A stretch of 64,000 bases of DNA, taken from the NCBI RefSeq assembly GCF_033807715.1, contig NC_084599.1, positions 34,928,750-34,992,749 on the forward strand. The letters are read 5' to 3'. The translations under genes and the position numbers were made by a program. The first letter of the stretch is position 1. Each line of letters begins with the position of its first letter. Under the pieces are notes generated by a model, which had not been told where the DNA came from, did not search any database, and saw nothing but the letters and a program-made list of their open reading frames with translations. This document shows positions 34,857 to 46,700 of the stretch, piece by piece. This stretch comes from Cololabis saira. Taxonomy: Eukaryota > Chordata > Actinopteri > Beloniformes > Belonidae.

Positions 34857-35110
34857 GACTGTGTCAGAAAATTAGAATATTGTGATAAAGTTCTTTATTT
34901 TCTGTAATGCAATTAAAAAAAAACAAAAATGTCATACATTCTGGATTCATTACAAATCGACTGAAATATTGCAAGCCTTTTATTATTTTAATATTGCTGA
35001 TTATGGCTTACAGTTTAAGATTAAGATTCCCAGAATATTTTTTGAGATAGGATATTTGAGTTTTCTTAAGCTGTAAGCCATGATCAGCAATATTAAAATA
35101 ATAAAAGGCT
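34857..35110. mobile_element. Truncated foldback MITE (TCAGAAAATTAGAATATTG type)
   Basis: It begins with the common fish repeat start GACTGTGTCAGAAAATTAGA. The arm at about 34975-35020 (TATTATTTTAATATTGCTGA ... GCTTACAG) recurs inverted at about 35066-35108. In complete copies the second arm would continue to a mirrored end. Here it stops at 35110, so the element is truncated. Confidence 0.7.
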
Positions 35111-35450
35111 AGGAGGAGAGCAGATGATGCAGAGTTTATTAACAATCATGAACTGAAACAAAATGAACCTGCGCCATCCAACTAAGTCTGGATCCCCCTC
35201 AAAGACCACTGCTTTACAAAAAACTACATCGCTGCTTTCAATAACTCAATGTTGAAGTCACTTAACTTTACAGGAAGGACATGTACCAGTACAATATAGC
35301 AATATAGAGCATGACAAACTGTCTCCCCATGTCTGTCTTGTCTGTCTCTGTGCCTGTCTCCCAATATCCGTCTCCCAATGTCTGTCTTGTCTGCTCCTTT
35401 GACAACAACAGCTTGTGTCCAATAGGATTTTAGGGAAGAAGAAAAAAGAG
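35111..35450. other. Unannotated stretch
   Basis: A CTGTCTCCCAATGTCTGTCTTG tandem-like segment at about 35320-35400 is low in complexity. Nothing else is recognised. Confidence 0.4.
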
Positions 35451-35454
35451 CAGA

Positions 35455-35650
35455 CCTGAAAGTAACGAGTACTTTTTCAGCCTTCCTAGAAATTTACTCG
35501 AGTAAAAGTAAAAATATTTGTCTTGGAAATGTATTCAAGTAAGAGTAATAAGTACCAAAGAAATCTAATACTCAAGTAAAGTACAAATCCTCTGGATATG
35601 TACTTAAGTACAGTACTCAAGTAAATTTACTCCGTTACTGTCCACCACTG
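35455..35650. mobile_element. hAT-like end with ACTCAAGTA array
   Basis: The sequence has the same TTTACTCGAGTAAAAGTA / TACTCAAGTAAAG motif density as the elements at 6596 and 29967 and ends CTGTCCACCACTG, a plausible hAT terminus. The other end and the target duplication were not found, so only part is present. Confidence 0.5.
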
Positions 35651-37032
35651 CTCACAGTTCAAGGAGACATTACCTAACCTAAACTTGCCAGGCAGAATGA
35701 TTAAGGAAACATATATCTGAAATCAATCTGTGTGTTTGATCATCATCCAAATACATCATTATGTAATATCTGGGTTTCAGAATGCAGTTCTGCTAGTACA
35801 ATAACGCTCATTTGGTATTTGTGTTCTCAATTACATTCATTTGACTTTTGAACAGCAGAAGATGAAAGAGAAGGCGAAACACTCACGTAGAAGCGTCTGT
35901 CTGTCTGTCTGTTTCACAAATGAATGCTGATGATCGGAAACTGTGTAGTTTCCCTCAAGCTTACAGTATGTATTCTTTTCATGACATCATTAAAGCGTGG
36001 ATCATTCATTTGTTGTGTACTTTAAGACATATGTTTTCAATTTTATGTGGATCCACTTGAGTAGAATTGAGTAGGATTTAAGGTTCTGCCTTAAAAACTC
36101 CCCTTAAATAGCACTTTTTGTTTAGTGCAATGCATTGCATAGTTATGGGATGACTCCCTAATGTCCACTGATGTGGCAAACATGGAGGAGATGCATTATC
36201 CAAAAATGCGTTTACTAGAGAACAGCTTTTAAATAGATGTCCACTGTTGTGACCACTATGAATGAAAAGTTTAATATTTCACTTTGCTTTTTGCTTTTTC
36301 AGGAAGAATTATACGTTTTCCTTGAAATATGTATTATTGCTCGACACGTTAGGCCTGAGTGTTTGTGCATATGTAGACTGAGAGTGTCAGGAGGTTGGAG
36401 GCTAATGTCTCTCCAGGGTGCATTTGAAGCAGCAGGCAACACTTGTTTAGCTTCGTTACTGCGAGCACTTTTTCCACAAGGGGATGTTTTGAATAACATC
36501 TATCGTCACCCCATCCATATTTTGGACAAGAGCTTGCATTGAAATGTAATGTTTAGGTTCCTCTGCTGCTGTTTTTTTTTTCTGAGATGGTAGACTATGA
36601 TATTAGTTTTTAATTGAACTCAGTTGAAGTGAATTTGATTATAAATGTATTACAAAAATGTAATTTAAATGGACTACAACTGGATTGTATTTAATTGGAC
36701 TGCACTGAATCACCTTGTTTGGCTTTTTCGTGAAAGCAGTTTGATGTGATACCAGTTTACAACCGTTAGATGGCGGTAGAGGAATACAAATACCCCCCAC
36801 CAACCCCCCACCCCCATGTCTGTTATAAAACTTCTCCCACTTAATCAGTATATTCTTAAATCATTTACAACCCGAATAACCCCGTTGGATATTTCTAGTT
36901 GGCTCAGATGGAAGAGCAGAAACAAACAGCCTAAAACTCACACAGTCAGCCCAGCAAACACGGTGCACTCGTGATTGTAATGAAAGGAAACATAAATAAA
37001 GAAATACAAGAGTCCAAACGTGCTGCATACAT
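35651..37032. other. Unannotated stretch
   Basis: No exon is recognised. A GTCT tetranucleotide run is at about 35896-35913 and a C-rich tract at about 36795-36815. Confidence 0.45.
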
Positions 37033-37345
37033 GGCAAGGCAAGGCAAGGCAAATTTATTTATATAGTACAATTCAACACAAGGTAATTCAAAGTGCTTTA
37101 CATTGACATTAAAAGCGGCAAGACATAATTAGACAGTAAATAATTCGACATAATTAGACAGTAAATAACAAATATGATTGAATAAGATGATAAGAAAAGA
37201 AGTAAAATAATAAAAAGCACAAACTGTTAAAAATAAGGGAAGTAGAATACAGCAGGTAAGTTTAATTTAGGGGTACGCTTGAGTAAACAGTAATGTTTTT
37301 AACCCTGATTTAAAGGAGCTGACAGTTGGAGCAGACCTCAGGTCT
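37033..37345 (-). mobile_element. LINE 3' fragment upstream of hmcn1
   Basis: On the minus strand the last part of a reverse transcriptase C-terminus is readable, LPVDLRSAPTVSSFKSGLK and then TLLFTQAYP, followed by an AT-rich 3' UTR ending in TATATAAATAAATTTGCC and a short GCAAG tandem (37033-37052). This is a common fish LINE tail. It ends about 470 bp upstream of the hmcn1 start codon. Confidence 0.7.
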
Positions 37346-37377
37346 ACAGGAAGTTACATGTGTTTCTCGGCGCACTA

Positions 37378-37442
37378 AAGGCTGATTTATGGTTCCGCGT
37401 TACACTAACGCAGACCCTAACGCAGAACCATAATTCAGGCTT
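37378..37442. mobile_element. Short palindromic MITE, copy 2 (deleted interior)
   Basis: This 65-bp member of the 942-1062 family has ends AAGGCTGATTTATGGTTCCG and, in reverse, AAGCCTGAATTATGGTTCTG, but most of the interior is missing. It ends 5 bp before the uORF ATG in the hmcn1 5' region. Its orientation is opposite to copies 1 and 3. Confidence 0.75.
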
Positions 37443-37815
37443 TTAACATGGCTGAAATTACGCGCGCCGCGTCCATCCAGGAACAGCTCGTCCAATGGGA
37501 AGCGCTTGCGCCTTGGAGACGTGCTGTTCCAGCTGAGAGGTGGTCTTTGTATGACAGAGCTGCAAGCAGGGCTCCTGACTCTGCAAGATCCCAGACAACA
37601 GGCACTGCAACAGCTGCTGCCGGGGTCACAAGTCGAGCTGAGGGAGTCTCACTTTCCCCCCCTGCTCTGGTTTGGCTGATGCTGCGCACTTCATAAACTG
37701 TTCTCATGTCTTTGGGCTCGAACCGAGACGCATCCTGAGGTTCCCACAGAACGAGAGCAAACACATCCCAACTTGATCTCCCCCCGTCCGAGAAGGCTCT
37801 GTGTTTGGATCCGAC
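37443..37815 (+). promoter_or_regulatory. hmcn1: hmcn1 5' region / 5' UTR with an 82-codon upstream ORF
   Basis: The stretch just before the hmcn1 start codon is CpG-rich, has a CCAAT motif near 37492 and no clear TATA box. An ATG at 37448 opens an 82-codon frame closing at 37696, before the hmcn1 ATG at 37816. If the transcript starts upstream of 37448 this would be a uORF; if it starts later it is meaningless. I cannot place the transcription start. There is no splice acceptor immediately before 37816, so the coding start and at least part of the 5' UTR share one exon. Confidence 0.5.
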
Positions 37816-38059
37816 ATGGGCTCCGGGCTGCTGCTGCTGCTGTGTCTGGCCGCGTCAGGCGCGCTCTGCGCCGGCCAGGAGCAGGAGCAGGACATCCCCG
37901 AGGGCGCGTCCACGCTGGCCTTCGTGTTTGACGTGACCGGCTCCATGTACGACGACCTGGTCCAGGTGATCGAGGGGGCTTCCAAGATCCTGGAGACATC
38001 CCTGAGCAGACCCAAGAGACCTCTGTACAACTTCGCCCTGGTGCCCTTCCACGACCCAG
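37816..38059 (+). CDS. hmcn1: hemicentin-1, exon 1 (start, signal peptide, first part of VWA domain)
   Basis: Hemicentin-1 is a very large secreted matrix protein (over 5,600 residues in humans) that helps hold epithelia and basement membranes together. Exon 1 encodes 81 codons plus one base. Residues 1-19 are a signal peptide with a run of leucines ending ALCA. From residue 27, IPEGASTLAFVFDVTGSMYD is the start of the VWA-like domain, with the metal-binding (MIDAS) loop D39-x-T41-G-S43. The sequence from IPEG to HDP is nearly identical to mammalian HMCN1, which sets it apart from HMCN2. I chose the ATG at 37816; the same frame is open to 37801, but only from a GTG. The exon ends CCA G|GTGGGT at 38059 in phase 1. 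A CpG-rich 5' region and two MITE copies surround it. Confidence 0.97.
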
Positions 38060-38316
38060 GTGGGTAACGCAAGAATTACGCACGGCTTTGTTTCCCTGTT
38101 CTGCACAAAAAGTTAACGCGCTTTGTGTTTATTAGAACTTTACTCTTAGTTGTGCAAACAAAAGTAAATGAAAAAAGGTGGGAAATGTGTTAGTTTGTTC
38201 ACAATCAACCCTCTGAGAGCCCTAAAGTTTTCCTCACACCTCCTGAGGAGGCACTAAGGGGATTTGGTTTCCGCAGAATCCGCACACAGATGTTCCGCCT
38301 GACCATCACTATCATT

Positions 38317-38417
38317 AAGCCTGAATTATGGTTCCGCGTTAAATCGACGCAGAGCCTACGCCGTACCCTACGGCGTATTCTCTGCGTTAGTGTAACGCGG
38401 AACCATAAATCAGCCTT
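38317..38417. mobile_element. Short palindromic MITE, copy 3, in hmcn1 intron 1
   Basis: The ends AAGCCTGAATTATGGTTCCG and (reverse) AAGGCTGATTTATGGTTCCG enclose a CpG-rich, self-complementary interior (CGCCGTACCCTACGGCG). TTA directly flanks both sides (38315-38317 and 38417-38419 when the element is taken as AGCC...GCCT), a 3-bp duplication. It lies 258 bp after the exon 1 donor. Confidence 0.82.
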
Positions 38418-38440
38418 TAGCGTTCCAGCGGAGCTGCTTT

Positions 38441-39190
38441 GTGGCTCCAAGTTTATGTTTATGTTTATGTTTATTAAGGATCCCCATTAGCCGACGCACA
38501 AACGTCAGTCTTCCTGGGTTCCTATTTAAAAAGTACAATATAAACAACAATACACAATAACATACAATTCCAGTTACAAAACATACACAGATCCAATTGC
38601 AATTAAAAAGAGAAGAAAAGAAGAAAAAGAAAAGAATAAATCACAGTTCCCAAAATGATAACATAACACTATTAACTCTCCAATCTAAAAAATGACTTAA
38701 CATGTTTTTTAAATGATTTCTTGTTTGGAATGCTCCTAACATTTAAAGGAAGAGTGTTCCATGATGAAATTGCTCTATATACAACAGTGCTTTTCATTGA
38801 ATTAGTTCTTGGTCTTGGTAATGTAAGTTGACGCTGAGTTGAAGCTCTGGTACTGTAATGATGAACATCTGCACTATAACTAATCTGATTTGAGAAGGCA
38901 GTGGGATGCCTGCTATGAATAATGTTTCAAATAAATAATAATAAACTGGTAGATAACCTATGTTTCACCTTCAGCCAACTGAGACAAGAATGCATTCGGT
39001 CAACACTAGATCTATAAGAACAGTTAAGAGTAAGTCTAGCTGCCCTATTTTGAGCTGTTTGTAACTTTGTAAGCTCAGACTTAGGTGCAGATGCCCAGAT
39101 AACTGAACAATAATCAAGATGACATAACACCAATGTTTGTACTACCCGTCTGCGAATTTCAGGAGTCAGATAGTTAGATAGTTAGCACAT
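38441..39190 (-). mobile_element. 5'-truncated LINE in hmcn1 intron 1
   Basis: On the minus strand, LCHLDYCSVIWASAPKSELT and QNRAARLTLNCSYR with CLSWLKVKHRLS (39133-38927) are the region following the RT catalytic core in fish LINEs. A stop and 3' UTR follow, ending in ATAAACATAAACATAAACTT near 38447. The catalytic part is lost. Confidence 0.8.
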
Positions 39191-40518
39191 TTCGCGATGC
39201 CGTTTGATTATTATCATCACTCGTGGGTGCTATCTCATTCTAAACAGTAATGTCTAGACAATAAATCATCAGCCACTTAACAATGACCCCGGCTTGTATA
39301 GGTCAGCATTGCTGACACACACACCCACACAGTCTCATAAGAGTAAAGGATTTTTAAAAAAGGAGAGAAAAAATGAGGGGTCCACCTGCAAAATCACTCA
39401 TGACAAATGCAACAGGACCTGCTGAGTTTAGTGTTTACATTCTGCAGAAAAGAAACTAAAATATTAGTGGATTTTATGACAGTGGACAGAGAGGTAGTTA
39501 TGAATTACAACTTGGAACTGGCTATCTGCATTCAGGGTTCATATTACCTGCCACTCATTTCAGCAATTTGTTGCCATAGTTTTAGGTGTGCTGCTGACTC
39601 ATGACCATCAGTGTATGGCTTCTTCCTTACTGCTTCATTGTCTTTATGAATAAAATATTTCCAGTCACGGAAATAAAGTCATCATTTGCAGAGATTTGAG
39701 AGATCTGAAGAGGAGAACCGGATCGACGGCGATGATTGGTGTGGCGAAGACACAGAATTCCTAATCCAGATGTTTTTTCTTATCCTGAACTTCAGCGTGT
39801 CACGGATTCTTTCTGAAGTACATTTCCCTTATCATCGATTCAATCTGCAAGCTTCTTGCCTTCGAATAATAATTACATCCTAGTGAGCGGTGTGCTCAGT
39901 TTACACAAATGTAATAAATGAGGAATTCATTATTGCACGCCTCACGGGGAGGGGGGTAAATCTTTTGACAACTAGCAGATGATGGAAGAGCTTTGATGTC
40001 TCAGACAAAGCAGCAGTAGTGAACAAAAAACGCTGCGACTTGAACCTGCAGCTAACTTAAGGACTTAATTTATTGGACTCGCGGCTCTCAGTAGGAAGTT
40101 ATTATCCGATTTTCTTCTTACGGTGAGCTGCAGGACTTGAATTAGAGCTCCTGAGTCAGCTCAGCGATGTTGGTTTGTCTCTCAAATGTTTACCCTCAGG
40201 AATAGAGGAAGGATTTGCAGAGCAGTGCTCTCAGGGGAAGTGGAACATTTTGGCAAACGTTGTTCTGACCCTGTCTCTCCGTCTCACTTTTTGTCTTCTA
40301 ACAACAACATCTCAGACCCTCGGAGAGGATCCGTTCTGTTTTCATAGACACTTTTATAAACGGTTTGCTTCTGGCAGATTCAGTTTCTTCACCCTCTCAT
40401 TCAGACCAGAGCGAGCGTGCAGCCCGTCCTGTTTGATTTGGCCCATTTTAAATCATAAGGCTCCCTTTTTTCCCCTCTTTTCTTTATATTTACACTGCAA
40501 TCTGATATGGTAAACAGT

Positions 40519-40520
<2 letters not shown>

Positions 40521-40555
<35 letters not shown>
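40521..40555 (+). repeat. (GT)n microsatellite
   Basis: About 17 GT units within intron 1. Confidence 0.96.
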
Positions 40556-40557
<2 letters not shown>

Positions 40558-43343
40558 ATAGGTCGGAGTGTGAGCATGCCTGTGTGCGTATTTGTGTGAA
40601 TCAAGAGTGTCAGGAGGGCGGCTGGATTTTGGGGTCAGGCCTGTGTGGGAAGATCAACCAGGAAGCCTCCCCCTTTCCTCCATCCTGCTGGGAGTATAAA
40701 AAATAGAGAAGAGAAATGAAACACAAAGGCGTTTTACTGAGGTATAGGGGCTGTGCGTGTAGCAGCAGTCTGAGAAAACAGCGGTGGAGCAGAGTTACAC
40801 TTCAGCTCCCTGATTCTGTTTCTTCTGCTTCTACACGAAGAGCATTCATGTAAGGAGAAGGTTTGCTGTACATTCTAGTTACTTTGCACACAGAGAAGTC
40901 AAAGGTGTAGCACGCAGGGATTCCTTGGCCTTGTGGCACATTTATTTAAGAGTTTATTGCCAAATAAACCTTGCTTAACAACACTCTTGCTATTCTCAAA
41001 CCAGGAAATATGGCCATTGGCCACCACCTCTGGACTGATTTAAACATTCAGTTTTGCAGTTCTTCATGAATAAAAAGTCGGTATATTTTCCTGGAATAAA
41101 GTAAAATTGTGTGTTTACAGTGTGTACAGCACCGTTACCTGTTGAGTTGACGTGGCAGGAAGCAAATTCAAACCTTTTATTGGTGCTTGTGGAAGGTTGG
41201 AAAGTGTTCTCAGAGGAACTCGGGGCTCCCGATTATTACTGCACATTACAGCGGTAAGATTAAGATCCCATTCTGCCTTTTTTTTAATGTAACTGCTACG
41301 ATGTCCCAGAAGGTTTTATTTGAAAATGAAAAGAAAAGTTTAACACAATGAAATTGCTTCTTTGCATACACCGTATTTCACCTGTCAGTGCCATGTGACT
41401 TTAGAGACACACAATCACATCAGCTGTAGCTCTCGTTTATATACATTTTAATTATTTCACAGATTTATCAGTTTAGTTAATGCTCTGTGAAAGAAAGGGG
41501 AAACAGGATTTGGTACATTCGGAAATTAGAGTGGGTCATCGGGGCTCTGACCGGTGCCAGGGGGCAAAATACTGGTCTAAGAGGGTCTAACTGCCAAACT
41601 GTGTTTTATTTAGTCTTTATTATCTATAGTTAATCTAATCCTGGTTTGAACAGTTTACATTTTGTGTTGTCTGAACTGGACCTGCTCTAAGACTTTATTA
41701 CTTTAAAAGACAGTGGAATGGTCCTTAACCTTGTGGCGAATCAGAAACTAACTCTGTCTTCTAGTTAACCTGCTGTTTGACGTCTCTCCTGCTCTGTTTC
41801 ACAGCAGGAAAGTCAAACTCACCAAAGACAGAAGTTCAACACAGATCTCTCGTTGAAGCACCTCTTTTTAACGTCATGTACATTCTTGATGTTTAACAAC
41901 CGATCTGTAAACGGACTGAGACTGACGAGTGACGACGCCTGACTCAGAAAAAAAAGGTCATCAGCTCATGAATATTAATCAGGGGTCTGATAGGCAGATA
42001 ACGTCCTTACTAATTGATATCCAACTGCAAAATAAGAACCATACTGGGGTTTTATTGTTGTAATTGTTAAATAATACATTTAAAATTTTTTTTAAACTAT
42101 TGAGAACCGAAAAATCCTGACGAATGTTTAGTGATCAGGATGGTAGAGTCCTGGCTTACGTGGCGGAGGCTCAGCCTGGTCCAGTTTTACCCCTGGGTAC
42201 ATTCATACTTTCTACTTAGAAATCCCAGTCGGTAGTATCTGCGAGTTTGAGTGGAGTCGGAGATGTGTCTGGTGATACATCCAATTACTCTTCATGTCCA
42301 AAAACACCTTTACTTTTAAAGCTGCTAGTTACCACTTAAACTCTGACGTCTGTTTCCTTTAAATGGCCCTGTGTTTCATAAGGAGAAGAATACTACGTCA
42401 AAGTTATTGTGCCTTTGAACCAGCGAGGACCCACGGAGGTTCATCAAGGATTCAAGTGCAGGAGTACAAGGAGGCGCAAGAAGCCAAACAGTCCTTATAA
42501 TAATAACAGTTCTGCAAGTGGATGTGGATAATTACCAAAACCAAAATATATTGATCGTTTAAATCATGCGGGAAGTTTTAAAAGACCTCGGAGAGACAAA
42601 CAATGATGAACCAACAAGGGAATAATGGGACAAATGACAACATATGGACAATGACAAACACTTGAGGGATCAGGTGAAGAGGAGGAGAATCGAGGACATC
42701 TCAGTCCGAGGAAGCGCTTTCAAAATAAAACATTAAGATAAACACAAAACAGGAGTCCAAACAACATAAAAGCAGAAGTAAACTAAGGCTGAAACCTATA
42801 GACAACACTCAGACAACCAATAATCAAAACAGAGATCATGACAGGCACTGCTGAAAATGAAAATAATGTTATAGGACAGAAAAAGAAGCAAAAACACATT
42901 CACTTCATTTGCATTTGCTTCAGCTACATATGTGTGGTGGGGAGACGGCGTCCTCTCAGTCGATGACCTGCCCTGCAAACATGTTCTCGTCAGTTGTCTT
43001 TAGTTAGAGGGAGATGCTTGTGGAGTGATGAGAGGGGATGATGAAGTGGCCTCTACGTTCTCTGGAAGATCAAAGCCTCTCATCTAACAGCTCTCTTTGT
43101 TGCTGTTCAATGTCCTTTCCTACCAGCCTCTTTTTTCCCCTCTTTGTTTCCTCGTTTCCCGAGCAATTCTCCATCTGAACCACCCCGCCCATATGAGATT
43201 ACAAGGTCCCTATTTTAGCTGGACACAGTCAATAGTGATGCGATTAGGCAGGAATGTCAAGAGAGAGAGAGCTGGAGATTTTGGAGAATCAGAAATGTTT
43301 CTGTATCGACTCTTGCGGTCTAATGAACCTGTCCTGAGTTATG

Positions 43344-43362
43344 TCAAAGCATATAACATAAC

Positions 43363-43410
<48 letters not shown>

Positions 43411-43790
43411 GCATATATACAGCAGATGTGGTTTAAAACGAACATGACTGTATGGAGAATCAGTGGCTTTAAAGGTAATTTGAAATATTCGCCTCGCTCC
43501 ACCTTGTTGGGTTTGTACATGTTCTCCTGCTGAACTCTGAGCCCAATCTTGAGGTCCTGAGGCCGTTTTTCTCCCCGTTGGACCTTCAGGTCTGTTTCGA
43601 CATCACTGTCTAGGCACAGGCTGATCCTTTTGACCTTTAGTGTCTGAATTTCTGTTTGTGCAGTTAACCGTCTCAGCATGGAGACACAAACGTCAGACGG
43701 AGAGCAGTCTATGATGACGTAGAAACATGCGTCTTCTTCAACCGAAGCCGTGCGACTCAATTTCCAGATTTTTAAAATTCTTCACTGAGT
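43344..43790 (-). other. Unassigned coding-like open frame in hmcn1 intron 1
   Basis: On the minus strand an open frame of about 135 codons starts after a TGA near 43790 and runs through SRTASVEEDACFYVIIDCSP and KPNKVERGEYFKLPLKPLI before entering an AT microsatellite at about 43408. Its amino-acid composition is balanced and not repeat-like. A pyrimidine tract ending TTTTCTTTTAG (read on the minus strand, about 43812-43830) could be a splice acceptor. I recognise no family. It could be an exon of an antisense gene, a decayed retrocopy, or chance; the last part of the frame is certainly just microsatellite. Confidence 0.3.
43367..43408. repeat. (AT)n microsatellite
   Basis: A run of about 20 AT/TA units with one G interruption. 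Confidence 0.95.
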
Positions 43791-46700
43791 AACCGCGTTT
43801 AAAGAAGTAAACTAAAAGAAAAAAAGAGTTGAAGCAATATAAAAATGCAGAAAAAAGTTAATTCTAGCATTTTCTTTTGCCTTTAATCAGTTAAATACAT
43901 TTAATGTATCTGTAATTTCTCCAAGACATCCAGTGCATGTGAAAATAAATTTGAACATGTAGAATTTAGTTCTGATAATAAGGAAAAAATGAAAATGAAG
44001 GGACTTTAAAGTGGTGATGTCAAAAGGTCTGGATGACCCCAGAGAAAGGTTTAAAGAGATGTGGGATATTTTTTAACTCTACTACGTATGCTATCATTGA
44101 GCACATCAAAAATATCAGCATATAAAAGACAAACTGGATATTTGTAATATCTGATCCGTCAAATCACGCTGGATAAACAACCATTTATTGCAATTATTAG
44201 CAAACGAGATCCCATCACAACTGTCATCAGTAACGAGTACAAGATTCCCTCTCAGTCCCACTGTGATGTAGTTACAAACCTGGACATTGAGCCATATGTT
44301 ATCTACATAAAAATAGATGAATTTTGAGAGCCTATAATCGTTATAGTTACGTAGATGTTTGCAGAAATGCATGTTTTGCTTCGCGTCTAGAATTTAACTT
44401 TAACCATGTGTCCATGTTGTAAGTGGAAAGGCACTCTGAGTTCACCTCCAATTTATCTCAGAGAGCTGAACTCCCGAGGCAGATCAGGTAATTTGTAATT
44501 CGCAGCTGCGTCTGGCTGCCTCATGTTGGTAAGCAGATGCGTTTGAATGTTGTGTCGTCGGTCTGTGGAAGCGATGATGTTGTGACTTTTACAGCCCCGG
44601 CTGCAGCACACATTCTGATGTTTAAAATACGGTTATGAACAACAAGCAGATGTATTTTAACGCCTTTACAACAAAAGTTTGGCCGACCAAACCACGTTTC
44701 GAACGCGCTACCCTGGAATCCAAGTAGTTTCCAGCTGCTCACAGACATGCCCTATGTTCTGCATTAGATTTTGCAAGTCAGCATTTTTTTTTCTTTATTA
44801 GTCATAAAAATATGCAGCAACCTCAGGAGTTTAACTGTTGCATTAAATGAGGTCTTCCCCTCAAATTCAGCATTTTCAGACCAACGTCTATACACTAGTA
44901 TTAATGAAACACGCATTCCTTTCTCTTTTTCAAGCACAGATTGATGTATTTCTTCGACGTCATTCTTTAAGGCCCTGGAGGACTCATTTGAAACTCATTT
45001 AGATTTACATCTATACAGCTCTCGTTCCAAAGTATAGCATGACCTCATGCTGGCTGTGACTTTCAGGGCTGTGTTTTTTTTTTACTGTGTAAGCTGTGCA
45101 TTTGAGTTGAAACATATGTGAGGTTTAGGCAGCGCGGCCTGCGTGTGCAAAGGAACACATTACGGTAGGGAAAGTCGATAGGGGACAAGACTTTTGAGTT
45201 ACTCCGTCTACTTTATGCCACGGGTTCAGTTGAGTTCCTCTCCAGCACATGTCATGTACAAGGGTGTACTGTATGGATTTAAGATGATCTAATGTTTCTG
45301 TGACAATGATTTATTCATTTTCTTAAAAGTTAGATGAATTTGAATCGTGAGAATTGATCTTGGCATAATCCAAGGATTTACAAGGGGGGGGTTACCTAAT
45401 ACAAAATATGTCCTGAACCCAACCCTGCATCTGTTCTTTGCTCTGCAAAACATACTCTTTGTCATCTCTCTTGTATTGTTTTTGCGTTGTAAAAGAAAAA
45501 GAAGAGCTATGACTTCAAGTTTGCAGAAGATTTCTCTTTTTGGAGGTTTTCTTCGTCTCGGACCATTTCCTAAGTTGTTTTCTCTTAGGTTCTCTCATTT
45601 CATTGGCATTGCTCCCTTATTTTCTTGTCCTTTCTCTACTCTCCTCATCCACCGGATCCGCTTCCCCTTGCTGCATGTTTCCTGATCGATTACCTGATGT
45701 AGCTGCACTGATTACAAATACTGGTACCTGTGACTGAATGCTGCTACTCGGTGTTTAATCTCCATTCTGCAAGGCTGAACTGTTTTAGTGATGCTGGCAG
45801 GTTGGCCCTTTTCCTCCTCATCCTTCCCGCTAGATGGTTACTGTCTCCTGCCAAACCCCTACGTGACCTGGTTACTCATCTTAATCTGACGTCATTTGGA
45901 TTTGTTAGCTTTGTTTGGACTGTTTATCTTTGAACCAACTTTGGTTTGATGAGAATCAAACCAAACTTGGATTTGACCATACTTGTCTGCTGTGTTGAGT
46001 TTGAGTCACTTGTTTATAAGCTGATCTGTTATTTAGCTTTTAAAACAGTCCATTTTTGCTGTTTCACATGTCTTTTTTTGCTGTTGGATGTTAGATTCAC
46101 GTTGGTCTGCTCAGTAAACCATTCCCTGAAACCGGTAAACACATTTTAATGCTGATAATCTTCTGACTTCCTCATTTGCCACATTTCTTTCCTCCAGTGC
46201 TTGAAGTAAGAACAGCATCTCCACACCTCCACATCACATTAACCTCGTTGACTGTAGATGGAGTGTTGTTTTTCCTTGTGTTCTTTATTTTGTCATGCAC
46301 AAACAACGTGAGTACTGTATCTCCGTCACCATAGGTTTCCTGTGTGAAGTTTCCCAGCCAGATTGTGGCTTTTCTGCAACAGCTTTTACAGACATAAGCG
46401 TTGCATTTCTCTGGCTTTCTTTCACAAGTGGCCTCTTCTTTAGCCTTGATCATCTTTTTCTGTTTAGTGTGTCAAGTTTGTAATGGGATGAATCCATGTC
46501 ATTGAGTTTTTGATTTCTGCCATGGGCATATAAGGGCTATAACAGCTTGGTGACTAAAATAAATATCCATAAAATAAGGACTTCCTGATAGGTTGTGTTT
46601 CAGTGGCTTCAACTGTATCTTTATGTCATTGCATGTGATCTTGTTTTAATGCTACTGAATATTCAATAGAAAACTGGTTTATTTGCATATATCTTTGATG

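Noticed and set aside
37801..37815. Earlier in-frame start for hemicentin-1 at 37801
   Set aside because: The codon is GTG; the ATG at 37816 directly precedes a proper signal peptide.
37691..38106. Three minus-strand frames of 83-130 codons
   Set aside because: They are antisense shadows of the GC-rich hemicentin exon 1.
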